A DNA stretch of 13,435 nt from an uncultured Pedobacter sp. (GTDB lineage: Bacteria; Bacteroidota; Bacteroidia; Sphingobacteriales; Sphingobacteriaceae). This document shows, piece by piece, positions 1-6,536 of this stretch. The stretch spans positions 1 to 13,435 of the forward strand of contig CALLKE010000236.1 of NCBI GenBank assembly GCA_938008555.1, in the 5' to 3' direction. Each line of letters starts with the position of its first letter. The stretch's first letter is position 1. The notes under the pieces are model-generated. The model saw only the letters and a list, made by a program, of their open reading frames with translations. It ran no database searches and was not told the DNA's origin. The position numbers were made by a program, and so were the translations under genes.

Positions 1-107
1 AGCAAAGATGTATTAAAAAGGCTGTACTAAATGATATGTGTGTTCTAAATTAAGTCAATATAATTTTTGGACAGTCCAATCTCTCATGTCCAAAATCGAT
101 CCTTTTT
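1..107 (+). repeat. Left copy of the terminal inverted repeat
   Basis: Bases 1-107 match the reverse complement of 13329-13435 except at position 56 (C here, A in the other copy) and position 78 (A here, G in the other copy). The outermost 55 bases are identical. The inner part carries the 9-base palindrome GGACAGTCC (69-77) and an inverted pair TTTTGGAC (65-72) / GTCCAAAA (88-95). Short open frames run in from outside and stop at about 28-30 (SKDVLKRLY then TAA) or near 50, as the 3' end of a transposase gene would. It is most simply read as the end of a multicopy IS flanking the segment; a genuine linear-replicon end is the alternative. Confidence 0.85.
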
Positions 108-135
108 GTCACATGTTTGTTTTATGACAAAAAGG
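101..135. repeat. Imperfectly nested hairpin at the inner edge of the left repeat
   Basis: CCTTTTTGTCA (101-111) pairs perfectly with TGACAAAAAGG (125-135) across a 13-base loop. The first seven bases of the left arm belong to the terminal repeat and the rest is unique to this side, so the hairpin is not mirrored at the right end. It could be an IS-junction structure or a factor-independent terminator for transcription entering from the flanking element; no clear choice is possible. Confidence 0.5.
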
Positions 136-260
136 CGATTAATGATTCTAAGCATAAAGGAAATTACAAACGAATAGAATAGCAATATATTATTAGAGTC
201 TCACCGTTGGAATCACAGTCATTGATAACAACAGCTTTATAAAGTACTTGAGTTTTTAAG

Positions 261-277
261 AATATTCAAGGAATATT
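261..277. promoter_or_regulatory. Small inverted repeat upstream of the transporter gene
   Basis: AATATTC (261-267) and GAATATT (271-277) form a 7-base inverted repeat with a 3-base spacer, ending 33 bases before the ATG at 311. This is where an operator or 5'-leader hairpin could lie. The remainder of 136-310 is AT-rich with no convincing sigma70 pair and no strong Shine-Dalgarno sequence. Chance occurrence in AT-rich DNA is possible. Confidence 0.25.
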
Positions 278-310
278 AAGTCATATTTATTAAAACTTTA
301 GTAAAAGTTT

Positions 311-2290
311 ATGTTCATTACTTCGAAATTGCAACGAGAAACGGTTTTTTTATTATCTGTTGGAACTTTTCTGGAATATTTTGATCTGATGCTGTATGTA
401 CATATGGCAGTTTTGCTCAATGAGCTATTTTTCCCAAAAGTTGATCATATGGTAGCCACTATATTGGCAGCTTTTGCTTTCAGCTCTACTTTTATTTTAA
501 GACCTTTTGGTGGTTTAATCATAGGATGGATAGGGGATAGAATCGGTCGTAAGCATACCATAATTATTACAACAACTATAATGGCTTTTTGTTGCTTTAT
601 CATGGCTATATTGCCAACCTATGCAGAAATTGGAATTATGGCAAGTATAATCATGATATGCTGTAGAGCATTACAAGGCCTCAGTTCATTAGGTGAGATT
701 GTTGGAGCTAAACTATATATGTCTGAGAGTTTTAAACAACCCCAAAGATATGCTTATAGCAATTGTATAGCACTCTCTTCAATGTTGGGGGGTGGGCTAG
801 CACTGACTATTGCAATCATCTCGTCTTATACGAGTTGGCGCTATGGTTTTATGGCTGGTATGGTGATAGCAATTATAGGGATAGTCGCCAGAGTTCGACT
901 GCGTGAAACACCAGAATTTGTTGATCATAAGCGTAGAATAAAAATTTATAAGGAAAGCTTAAATTATAAAGATGATGTAAAAGCATCGGACAGCATGACT
1001 AAAGTAGATAAGAAAATGGTTTTCGCATATTTCTCGATAAGATTTATGCTTTCTATATGCTTTTACAGCACTTATATATATTCCACTTTTATTGCTAAAA
1101 GCTTCTTAGAAATGTCAGGTAACGAAGTGCTAGGACAGAATCTCAAAGTTAACTTACTTGGATGTTTGGTAAGTTTTGGAACCATTATACTGGTAAGAAA
1201 ATATCATCCTCTAAAAGTCGCTCAATTTTCAGCACTATTAGTGCTTATCTTTTTATTCTTCATACCTTGTATTTTGCAGAATATAAATATTAACCTTTTG
1301 CTTGCCATCCAATTTATGTTTGGTTTCATCATGTTTGTTAATGAAGGACTAGAAACTGTATGCTTTAAGCACTTTTCTATAAGATATCGCTTTACTTTGG
1401 CAGCTTCCACTTTTGGTGTTGCTGCGGCATTTTCTTTTTCAGCAATACCTTTTATCATAGAAATCGGTAAAGAGTACTTGGGTTATTATATAATTTGGAC
1501 AATATATGGATTAGGAATATTAAGTTTTTTATGGGCTATTGGATATATTAAAAAGTTAGAAAAATCTTTTGGAGTATATGACCATTATCCAAATATTAGG
1601 ATCAATGATAGTAACGTTGAATTAAATTCTAATTCAATAGTAAAAACTAACTCAGGATATTATGAAAGCAGTATAATTGATTGTGAATACGGCAAACATC
1701 TTTTGAACAAGTTGGAAGAAATAAACCAAGGCATAGATAACAAGATTGACTTAGAAGCAGTAAAAAGAGCTATGGCATTTGCCAAAAAATGGCATAGTGG
1801 TCAACTAAGAAAGAGTGGGGAGTGCTTTTATACACATCCTTTTGCTGTCGCCCAGATAGTTAGTGATTTTTTGCCAAAAACTCATGTTATAGTGGCTGCT
1901 CTTTTACATGATATCCTTGAAGATACCGAATGCAATATTGAGTTAATAGAGCAAGAATTTACCACACAGATAGCCGTAATGGTTCAAAATTTGAGCAGGT
2001 GTACATATAAACAAAAAGGCGAAAAGCTTGCAATAGGGGAACTAATCCTCAATATGAAAAAACAAAAAAATTATGAGGTTATCCTAATTAAAATTATAGA
2101 TAGACTTCATAATCTGCATACTTTAGAGGGATTGAAACTAAATAAGAGGATAGAATTCGTTAGAGAAACAATAGAATATATAATAGACGAAATACAGTAC
2201 GGCGTAGACAATCTTAACATTGACAATAAGATAGATCTAGAAAACGAAATAATGGAACACTGCTATAAGCTGCTAAAGAAGCATAGCTAG
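311..2290 (+). CDS. MFS (ProP/MHS-like) transporter fused to a RelA/SpoT-type HD hydrolase domain
   Basis: The 659-residue protein has two parts. Residues 1 to about 415 are a 12-helix major facilitator of the metabolite:H+ symporter/ProP type: LEYFDLMLY in helix 1, the loop 2-3 signature GWIGDRIGRK (72-81), and RALQGLSSLGE at 119-129. After a polar linker (about 416-480), residues 481-625 form a (p)ppGpp-hydrolase HD domain: HSGQLRKSGE (495-504), YTHP with H509, LLHDILEDT with H533, D534, E537 and D538, and IIDRLHN with D597. These match the metal ligands (His, His-Asp, Asp) and the catalytic Glu-Asp of Rel/SpoT enzymes. No synthetase domain follows. Known: transporter-SpoT combinations occur in rickettsial amplified genetic elements. 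Inferred: a membrane-tethered alarmone hydrolase that may link solute uptake to ppGpp breakdown. Substrate unknown. The gene ends with TAG TAG and converges on the next gene with a 26-base gap. Confidence 0.9.
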   Translation: MFITSKLQRETVFLLSVGTFLEYFDLMLYVHMAVLLNELFFPKVDHMVATILAAFAFSSTFILRPFGGLIIGWIGDRIGRKHTIIITTTIMAFCCFIMAILPTYAEIGIMASIIMICCRALQGLSSLGEIVGAKLYMSESFKQPQRYAYSNCIALSSMLGGGLALTIAIISSYTSWRYGFMAGMVIAIIGIVARVRLRETPEFVDHKRRIKIYKESLNYKDDVKASDSMTKVDKKMVFAYFSIRFMLSICFYSTYIYSTFIAKSFLEMSGNEVLGQNLKVNLLGCLVSFGTIILVRKYHPLKVAQFSALLVLIFLFFIPCILQNININLLLAIQFMFGFIMFVNEGLETVCFKHFSIRYRFTLAASTFGVAAAFSFSAIPFIIEIGKEYLGYYIIWTIYGLGILSFLWAIGYIKKLEKSFGVYDHYPNIRINDSNVELNSNSIVKTNSGYYESSIIDCEYGKHLLNKLEEINQGIDNKIDLEAVKRAMAFAKKWHSGQLRKSGECFYTHPFAVAQIVSDFLPKTHVIVAALLHDILEDTECNIELIEQEFTTQIAVMVQNLSRCTYKQKGEKLAIGELILNMKKQKNYEVILIKIIDRLHNLHTLEGLKLNKRIEFVRETIEYIIDEIQYGVDNLNIDNKIDLENEIMEHCYKLLKKHS

Positions 2291-2316
2291 TAGACATAAT
2301 TCATCTGTATAAATCT

Positions 2317-2943
2317 TTAACCATTAAGCCACAAATCTGGAAATTTAGTGCAAACAGCATCGATTTGTTTCCCCCCCAATAATGCACGTAAAGAGGAGAT
2401 AGTTTCCGGCTGATGTTGCTGCAATTCTGGAGAAACTAAGCAGAATTTAAATCCACTTTCTTTAAGTTGCTTATAAGCTCCATCTGCAAGGGGGAAGTGA
2501 GTAAAATAATCAACCCAAACCCACTTGGCCATACCGGCAAAAGCTAGAGCATATTCTATGGGCTCATATTCGGAAAAACGTACAGCTAAATTTTCAGCAC
2601 TGAAGCAGGATAGGCCACTAGTTGCTTTACGAACATATTTGACAAAATATGGCATCGAAAGATCGAGAAAAAACCAATTTCTCACAGAAAATTCTTGCAT
2701 AAGCTTAATACACTCTTCCTCGATACCCTCAGTCTTGACATTCAGGATTAGCGTACCATTATGCTCCCAGTGTTTAAGCCAATCCCGCAAAAGAATTAAG
2801 GGAACGGCAAGATGATGGCGCAGTGGATCGTGGTCTATTACTAGCATGTCATTATGATAGCGTATATCTATCTCAGCTCCATATTCTAATGGTAATTCCT
2901 TAAGTTGCTCTATTGTGTTGATACGATGCTTAATTATTTGCAT
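2317..2943 (-). CDS. GDPD-like (glycerophosphodiester phosphodiesterase / PI-PLC superfamily) protein
   Basis: The protein has 208 residues, somewhat shorter than typical bacterial GDPD enzymes (about 240-250). The N-terminus carries the family hallmarks: HRINT with H6 and R7, GAEIDIR with E24 and D26, and VIDHDP with H38 and D39. These correspond to the two catalytic histidines and the acidic metal ligands of the TIM-barrel active site. LILNVK (65-70) fits the next barrel strand. Family activity is hydrolysis of glycerophosphodiesters to glycerol-3-phosphate and an alcohol; the real substrate here is unknown. There is no signal peptide, so it is predicted cytoplasmic. Codons are AT-rich like the neighbours and the frame is intact. 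No clear Shine-Dalgarno sequence precedes the ATG. Convergent with the transporter gene, so not co-transcribed with it. Confidence 0.75.
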   Translation of the reverse strand: MQIIKHRINTIEQLKELPLEYGAEIDIRYHNDMLVIDHDPLRHHLAVPLILLRDWLKHWEHNGTLILNVKTEGIEEECIKLMQEFSVRNWFFLDLSMPYFVKYVRKATSGLSCFSAENLAVRFSEYEPIEYALAFAGMAKWVWVDYFTHFPLADGAYKQLKESGFKFCLVSPELQQHQPETISSLRALLGGKQIDAVCTKFPDLWLNG

Positions 2944-3304
2944 ATTTGATTTCTTCGAAAAATTTTAAAAATTGCCTTACCTGCTTATAACATATTATAC
3001 CAAGATTATACAAGCTGTTTTGATAATCTTGGCTTTGAATCATCCACTTCGAATAGACTATGGGTATCGATTGGCAGTTTAACTTGAACCCATTTTCGGT
3101 TATATTTTATTCAACTTTTTTCTTTAGTTTTTATATTGCATCACATATTTATGCAATATGCTGAACCAAAGAAAGTGAGCTGCTAAAGGTTCTAGAAAAG
3201 CGGAATAAAATTGCTGTGAAACAAAAATTATGGTATAAGAGAGAAGAAAAGTAAAAACAAAAAGTTAGAATACAAAAATTTCGCATAAATAGTAAGCCAC
3301 AAAT
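2944..3304. other. Intergenic region between the GDPD-like gene and rpn copy A
   Basis: No gene is evident on either strand in these 361 bases. Besides the promoter-like site at 2994-3032 it contains a second perfect stem, ATATTGCAT (3133-3141) and ATGCAATAT (3151-3159), with a 9-base loop. A minus-strand open frame here shows no recognisable motif and is rejected. The rightward promoter of rpn copy A should lie here but no clear -35/-10 pair stands out. Confidence 0.4.
2994..3032 (-). promoter_or_regulatory. Putative promoter -10 with an abutting 10-base inverted repeat
   Basis: On the minus strand a perfect TATAAT (bases 2994-2999) lies about 50 bases upstream of the GDPD-like start. Immediately behind it is a perfect inverted repeat, CCAAGATTAT (3000-3009) and ATAATCTTGG (3023-3032), with a 13-base spacer covering the -35 area. 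No good TTGACA is visible. The arrangement suits a repressor site overlapping the promoter; this is inference from position only. Confidence 0.35.
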
Positions 3305-4215
3305 ATGATAAATCCACGGGTAGACATAGCATTCAAGAAGATCTTTGGCGTTGAGCAAAATAAGGATCATTGATTTCGCTGCTTAATTCGATCATCAGCG
3401 AGGAAGATCAGGTTGCAGACGTTGAGATTTTGAACCCCTATAACCTGCAGGACTTCAAAAACGACAAGCTTTCGATCGTTGATATTAAAGCGAAAAACAA
3501 GTTGACTGGGGCATATTTCTTGATCGGGATGCAGATTGCCGACGAGTTGCATTACCACAAGCGGGGGTTGTATGGCTGGGCTAAGTTTTATGGTAGCCAG
3601 CTTGCAAAAAGTGAGGATTATGACAAGCTTGTTAAAACTATCGCGATCCATATTTTGAATTTTACCTTTATCGACTACGAAAAACACGACGGCTGGCGGG
3701 TTTATACCCCGAATAAATATCATCATAGGTTTGTTCTATCCGACAAGGACAGCGGCATTCAGGTGTTTAAAGACATCAAGATCCATACGATCGAGCTGAA
3801 TAAATTCCAGGCGATTAACGACAAGGAGTTAGGGCATATTATGCCGAAAATTAGCGATATGTTGGATCGGTGGGTTGCGGTTTTAACCAAATATGATCTG
3901 CTGAATTCTGCACAACTTCCGCGCGAAATCAATGATCCTAAAATCAGCAAGGCTCTCGAAGTTATGCAGGAAATGGACATGACGAAAATGGAGCGGGACC
4001 TATACGAGGGGCATCTGAATTTTATCCGGCTGGAGGGTGAGGTGTTCAAAAAACGCTTCATGGAAGGTGAACTGAAAGGTAGGGCCGAGGGATTGGCTGA
4101 GGGCGAAAAAAACAAATCAATCGAAATAGCGAAGAAGATGTTAGCCAAAGGTCAGGATCCAGAATCAGTTGTTGAGATAACTGGACTAACTTTAAACGAA
4201 ACCTCTAAATTATAA
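3305..4215 (+). pseudogene. rpn copy A: Rpn/PD-(D/E)XK family protein, frameshifted and with an altered active site
   Basis: The ATG at 3305 opens the classic Rpn start (INPRVDIAFKKIFGVEQNKD) but hits TGA at 3371. The rest of the family (ISLLNSIIS...) continues in another frame from about 3370, so about one base is missing near 3367-3369. Downstream the 280-residue remainder is intact: VDIK, LHYHKRGLYGWAKFY, the long middle domain, and a charged C-terminus ending in ITGLTLNETSKL. Restart at the TTG at 3370 is conceivable but would lose the conserved N-terminus. In the family motif hydrophobic-E-M-Q the catalytic Glu is Gly here (LIGMQ, codon GGG at about 3526-3528), so nuclease activity is probably lost. 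The gene is much more GC-rich than its surroundings (31 of 60 bases G or C at 3541-3600), suggesting a separate origin from copy B. Known family role: recombination-promoting DNA endonucleases. Confidence 0.8.
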
Positions 4216-4419
4216 TCATATTATATTAACAAAGATTAGCTTAAACTGACAAAGTTCTAATATGGCCAAATCCAGCCCAGGTGAGAATTTGCTGATCTCT
4301 GGTTAGTAAAGTTGCTCCATGATATTTTGTGGTTGCAACAATGATCCTATCAGCTGGGTCTCCATGAAAGTTATCCATCAGCGAAACACTTTCTGCAGCG
4401 ATTTCAGGAGTAATATCAT
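4165..4419 (-). repeat. Inverted duplication, arm A (vapC 3' end plus rpn 3' end)
   Basis: Read on the minus strand, this stretch matches 6358-6612 on the plus strand. It covers the last 60 or so codons of vapC, the short intergenic spacer (AAGATTAGC shared) and the C-terminal codons of the convergent rpn gene. The vapC part is almost identical; the rpn part is more diverged. The match stops abruptly at 4419, inside vapC, marking a recombination or deletion breakpoint. Confidence 0.75.
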
Positions 4420-4429
4420 ATCTGTCCAA
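4241..4429 (-). pseudogene. vapC 3' fragment (PIN-domain toxin remnant)
   Basis: The 62-residue frame carries DITPEIAAESVSLMDNF, GDPADRIIVATTK and LLTRDQQILTW, the C-terminal half of a PIN-domain VapC toxin. It matches residues 84-141 of the intact copy at 6111-6536 with only a few substitutions (KYHG for KCCG, AGFG for ARFG). The N-terminal half with the first catalytic Asp (LDTH) and the Glu (WEIA) is absent; the homology breaks at 4419 and the first residues (MDRY) are unrelated sequence. No vapB lies beside it. It is tail-to-tail with rpn copy A, 25 bases apart, as the intact pair is at 6536/6562. Confidence 0.85.
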
Positions 4430-4613
4430 CTTTAGTAATCAGGATTTAAGCAAGATTCAAATCCCTAGAGCGATGTTTCAAGATCGGAATTATGTTACCT
4501 ATTTGAGCCAGATTGCAAAAGAAAAATTTTTTCCATTATTTTTCTGTTTTTATCTCAATATTTTTTGACATTTTGTTTTTTTCTTGGCTAAGCACCTAAC
4601 ATATCTTAAGGAT
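4430..4613 (+). other. Unassigned DNA between the vapC fragment and the IS630 remnant
   Basis: A plus-strand frame from about 4424 to 4546 reads NQDLSKIQIPRAMFQDRNY and TYLSQIAKEKFF before a TGA; it looks protein-like but I cannot assign it and it has no start. The rest is very T-rich. It may hold the deletion scar that removed the 5' part of the vapC copy and the left end of the IS630 element. Confidence 0.3.
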
Positions 4614-4997
4614 TTAAGTCTATACTTGGTCTGAAAAGAAAATATCTTTAACTTCAGAAGAACAAACTATCCTATTGGAGGCGCATAAGTTAGAACGAGA
4701 TAGCCGTAAAAAGGACAGGATAAAATTCATATTATTTTAGATCATGCTGGGCACAATAGAGCAGACCTCATCAAACTATTTGAGCATCATAACCGAATAA
4801 ATTTAATTTATTTACCGCTTTACTGTCCTAATTTAAACTTAATTGAACGATTATGGAAATTTTTATACAAAAAAGTATCTGCTTGTAGCCGATATGACAA
4901 ATTTGCAGATTTTAAAAATGCAGTCTTTGGCTTTCTGGATAATATTCCTAAAGTTAAACAAGAACTCACAACTTTAATAATCCTATTGTTTAGCTAA
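4614..4997 (+). pseudogene. IS630-family transposase, internally deleted remnant
   Basis: Two pieces of one transposase abut in different frames. The first (about 4614-4740) reads LTSEEQTILLEAHK and RKKDRIKFIL, typical of the N-terminal helix-turn-helix region of IS630/Tc1-like transposases, and ends at TAG 4738. The second (about 4722-4997) reads IILDHAGHNRADL, INLIYLPLYCPNLNLIERLW and KFLYKKV, the C-terminal half of the DDE domain with its second Asp and the Glu in the LNxIERLW motif, ending at TAA 4995. The middle of the protein, including the first catalytic Asp, is gone. Its 3' end runs 15 bases into the tail of the recombinase gene on the other strand. Non-functional. Confidence 0.75.
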
Positions 4998-5597
4998 GAG
5001 AGCAGAACCCAGAGCTTTTGGCGACCCATCAGAATTAACGTAACTGTAGAGAGTAGAGGTCGTAATACCAAGGCGTTTTGCCACTTCTGATGCTATAGAT
5101 TTAGGATTTGACATAGCTGACATGGCTATTTGTAAAGTTGTCAGATCCATTTTACGAGGACGTCCACCTAGTCTACCTCTGGCACGAGCAGCAGCAAGTC
5201 CTGCTTTGGTTCGTTCTGCGATGAGTTCTCGTTCAAATTCGGCTAATACTGCAAAAATACCGAATATCATCATTCCGTGAGGAGTTGTAGTATCAATATT
5301 GGCGCCTTGTCCTGTCAATACTTTTAAACCTATCTGACGATTGTTCAGGCTATCAATAATACTGACTAAATGTTTTAGACTTCTGCCCAAGCGATCTAAT
5401 TTCCATATCACTAAGGTGTTACCTGGTTGTAAAGCTTTAAGGCATGAAGTGAGTCCTGGTCTATCATCAAATCTGCCAGATGCCAAATCTTCATATAGCC
5501 GATCTTGACTGACTCCTGCAGCGATCAAGGCATCCTTTTGCAAATCTAGAAACTGTGATCCATCTGCTTTGGATACTCTTATATAACCTAGTAACAT
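4983..5597 (-). CDS. Serine recombinase (resolvase/invertase family)
   Basis: The 204-residue protein is full length. The N-terminal catalytic domain has GYIRVSKADGSQ with the nucleophile S9, IWKLDRLGRSLKHL (64-77) with the active-site arginines, and IDTTTPHGMMIFGIFAVLAEFERELIAERT on the long E helix. The basic hinge GRLGGRPRK (141-149) leads to a helix-turn-helix (about 165-188: SIASEVAKRLGITTSTLYSY). These are the marks of small Tn3/Hin-type serine recombinases that resolve cointegrates or plasmid dimers, or invert DNA. The final few codons overlap the IS630 remnant and may derive from it. The 296 bases upstream contain several inverted repeats that could include its recombination site. No strong ribosome-binding site precedes the ATG. 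Confidence 0.92.
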   Translation of the reverse strand: MLLGYIRVSKADGSQFLDLQKDALIAAGVSQDRLYEDLASGRFDDRPGLTSCLKALQPGNTLVIWKLDRLGRSLKHLVSIIDSLNNRQIGLKVLTGQGANIDTTTPHGMMIFGIFAVLAEFERELIAERTKAGLAAARARGRLGGRPRKMDLTTLQIAMSAMSNPKSIASEVAKRLGITTSTLYSYVNSDGSPKALGSALLAKQ

Positions 5598-5631
5598 TTT
5601 AATTTATTTTATGTATAAAAAGATAAGAACC

Positions 5632-5670
5632 AACCTATAATCTTGTGTAGATTATTGCAATAGGTTTTTT
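5632..5670 (+). terminator. Hairpin followed by a T tract, possible factor-independent terminator
   Basis: Inner stem ATAATCT (5637-5643) / AGATTAT (5649-5655) around a 5-base loop, outer stem AACCT (5632-5636) / AGGTT (5662-5666) with a 6-base bulge, then T residues to 5670. As drawn it would stop rightward transcription, yet no rightward gene ends just before it. It may insulate vapBC from antisense transcription, or be one arm of the recombinase site. Confidence 0.35.
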
Positions 5671-5713
5671 GATTGATTTGGCCTAGTTTTATTATAGCCC
5701 CTCCAGCTGTGCA

Positions 5714-5729
5714 AAAAACGATCGTTTTT
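5714..5729. promoter_or_regulatory. Perfect 16-base palindrome upstream of the recombinase gene
   Basis: AAAAACGATCGTTTTT is its own reverse complement. It lies between the divergent recombinase (start 5597) and vapB (start 5894). Dyad sites of this size suit a dimeric DNA-binding protein, such as the recombinase at its crossover site or a repressor. Assignment is inference. Confidence 0.4.
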
Positions 5730-5767
5730 CTTGTGATCAGATAAATAATTTTGAGCATTGTTGATAA

Positions 5768-5803
5768 TTATTAGGTCAGTATAATTCTATATTGATCTAA
5801 TAA
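5768..5803. promoter_or_regulatory. 11-base inverted repeat in the divergent intergenic region
   Basis: TTATTAGGTCA (5768-5778) and TGATCTAATAA (5793-5803) pair with one G-T wobble across 14 bases. Together with the palindrome at 5714-5729 and the hairpin at 5632-5666 it makes three dyads within 175 bases, an arrangement reminiscent of multi-subsite res regions of serine resolvases. Confidence 0.35.
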
Positions 5804-5830
5804 ATAAAAAATGAATATTACACAATATAA

Positions 5831-5859
5831 TTGACTGCTATATCTGACTACTTTATTAT
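5831..5859 (+). promoter_or_regulatory. Sigma70-like promoter of vapBC
   Basis: TTGACT (5831-5836) and TATTAT (5854-5859) are separated by 17 bases, each one mismatch from consensus, and lie 34 bases upstream of the vapB ATG. TGACTR repeats occur at 5832, 5845 and 5865, overlapping the promoter, and could be the operator for the Phd-type antitoxin, which in this family usually represses its own operon. Confidence 0.55.
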
Positions 5860-5893
5860 AAAATTGACTAACCATATTTATAAACAAATGTAA

Positions 5894-6127
5894 ATGTCTA
5901 CCAAAATAGCTATTAGCCAATTTAAATCTCATTGTTTAGCGATAATTGAGAAACTACAAATTAATCAGCAACCAATTATAATTACTAAAAGAAATAAAGA
6001 AATAGCTCAAGTTCTACCTATAAATACTGATAAAGTACAACTATTTGGAATCTTCAAAAACAGAGCCGAGATAAAAGATGATATATTAGAACCAATTCAA
6101 GAAAAATGGGATGCAGAAAATGAATAA
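5894..6127 (+). CDS. vapB: Phd/YefM-family antitoxin (VapB-like)
   Basis: The 77-residue protein has the Phd/YefM fold at its N-terminus: ISQFKSHCLAIIEKL (7-21) followed by QPIIITKRNKEIAQVLP (26-42), matching the family pattern of an amphipathic helix and then the strand ending in a proline. This part dimerises and binds operator DNA. The acidic C-terminal tail (KDDILEPIQEKWDAENE) would wrap the toxin and block its active site. The stop codon overlaps the start of vapC, so the pair is translationally coupled. A good promoter lies directly upstream. This is the only intact antitoxin in the window, while three vapC copies or scraps are present. Symbol given by role; the family is Phd/YefM rather than AbrB. 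Confidence 0.85.
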   Translation: MSTKIAISQFKSHCLAIIEKLQINQQPIIITKRNKEIAQVLPINTDKVQLFGIFKNRAEIKDDILEPIQEKWDAENE

Positions 6128-6536
6128 TACTATAGTACTGGATACCCATGTTTTGCTGTGGGTACTCCTAAAACCTGAAGAATTATCAGAAAAGATTAAG
6201 CAACAAATTAATCTCGCCCAAGAAGAGACTCGATTGGTCATAAGCTCAATATCTCTATGGGAAATTGCTATGCTTCAATTTAAGAAACGTCTTAACATTT
6301 ATGAACCTGTTAAAGATTTCCTCGAATCTATTACCAAGGTTAATGGGTTGTCTATTAATGATATTACTCCTGAAATCGCTGCAGAAAGTGTTTCGCTGAT
6401 GGATAACTTTCATGGAGATCCTGCTGACCGAATAATTGTTGCAACCACAAAATGTTGCGGAGCTACTCTACTAACGAGAGATCAACAAATTCTCACCTGG
6501 GCTCGCTTTGGCCATATTAGAACTTTGTCAGTTTAA
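6120..6536 (+). CDS. vapC: PIN-domain toxin VapC (site-specific RNase)
   Basis: I prefer the ATG at 6120, which overlaps the vapB stop (ATGAATAA) and gives MNNTIVLDTHVLLW; an in-frame ATG at 6111 would add three residues. The product is 138 residues, usual for VapC. All PIN acidic residues are present: D in LDTHVLLW, E in SLWEIAML, D in HGDPADRIIVA and D in LLTRDQQIL. Known family role: Mg2+-dependent endoribonuclease, often on tRNA or rRNA, held inactive by the cognate antitoxin. Target unknown here. It is tail-to-tail with rpn copy B (25-base gap), the same arrangement as the remnant at 4241-4429 next to rpn copy A. Confidence 0.92.
   Translation: MNNTIVLDTHVLLWVLLKPEELSEKIKQQINLAQEETRLVISSISLWEIAMLQFKKRLNIYEPVKDFLESITKVNGLSINDITPEIAAESVSLMDNFHGDPADRIIVATTKCCGATLLTRDQQILTWARFGHIRTLSV

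Noticed and set aside
1..107. Linear plasmid telomere
   Set aside because: The exact 55-base identity followed at once by a mismatch, and frames running in from outside, fit an assembly boundary in a multicopy IS better; kept only as an alternative.
1222..1458. Minus-strand open frame inside the transporter gene
   Set aside because: Antisense to membrane helices of the transporter; no motif and no ribosome-binding site.
3759..4148. Minus-strand open frame opposite rpn copy A
   Set aside because: Shadow of a GC-richer gene in which stop codons are rarer; the sense strand encodes recognisable Rpn sequence.
4983..5597. Reading the recombinase as truncated by the IS630 remnant
   Set aside because: Catalytic domain, E helix and helix-turn-helix are all present at normal length; only the extreme C-terminus overlaps the remnant.
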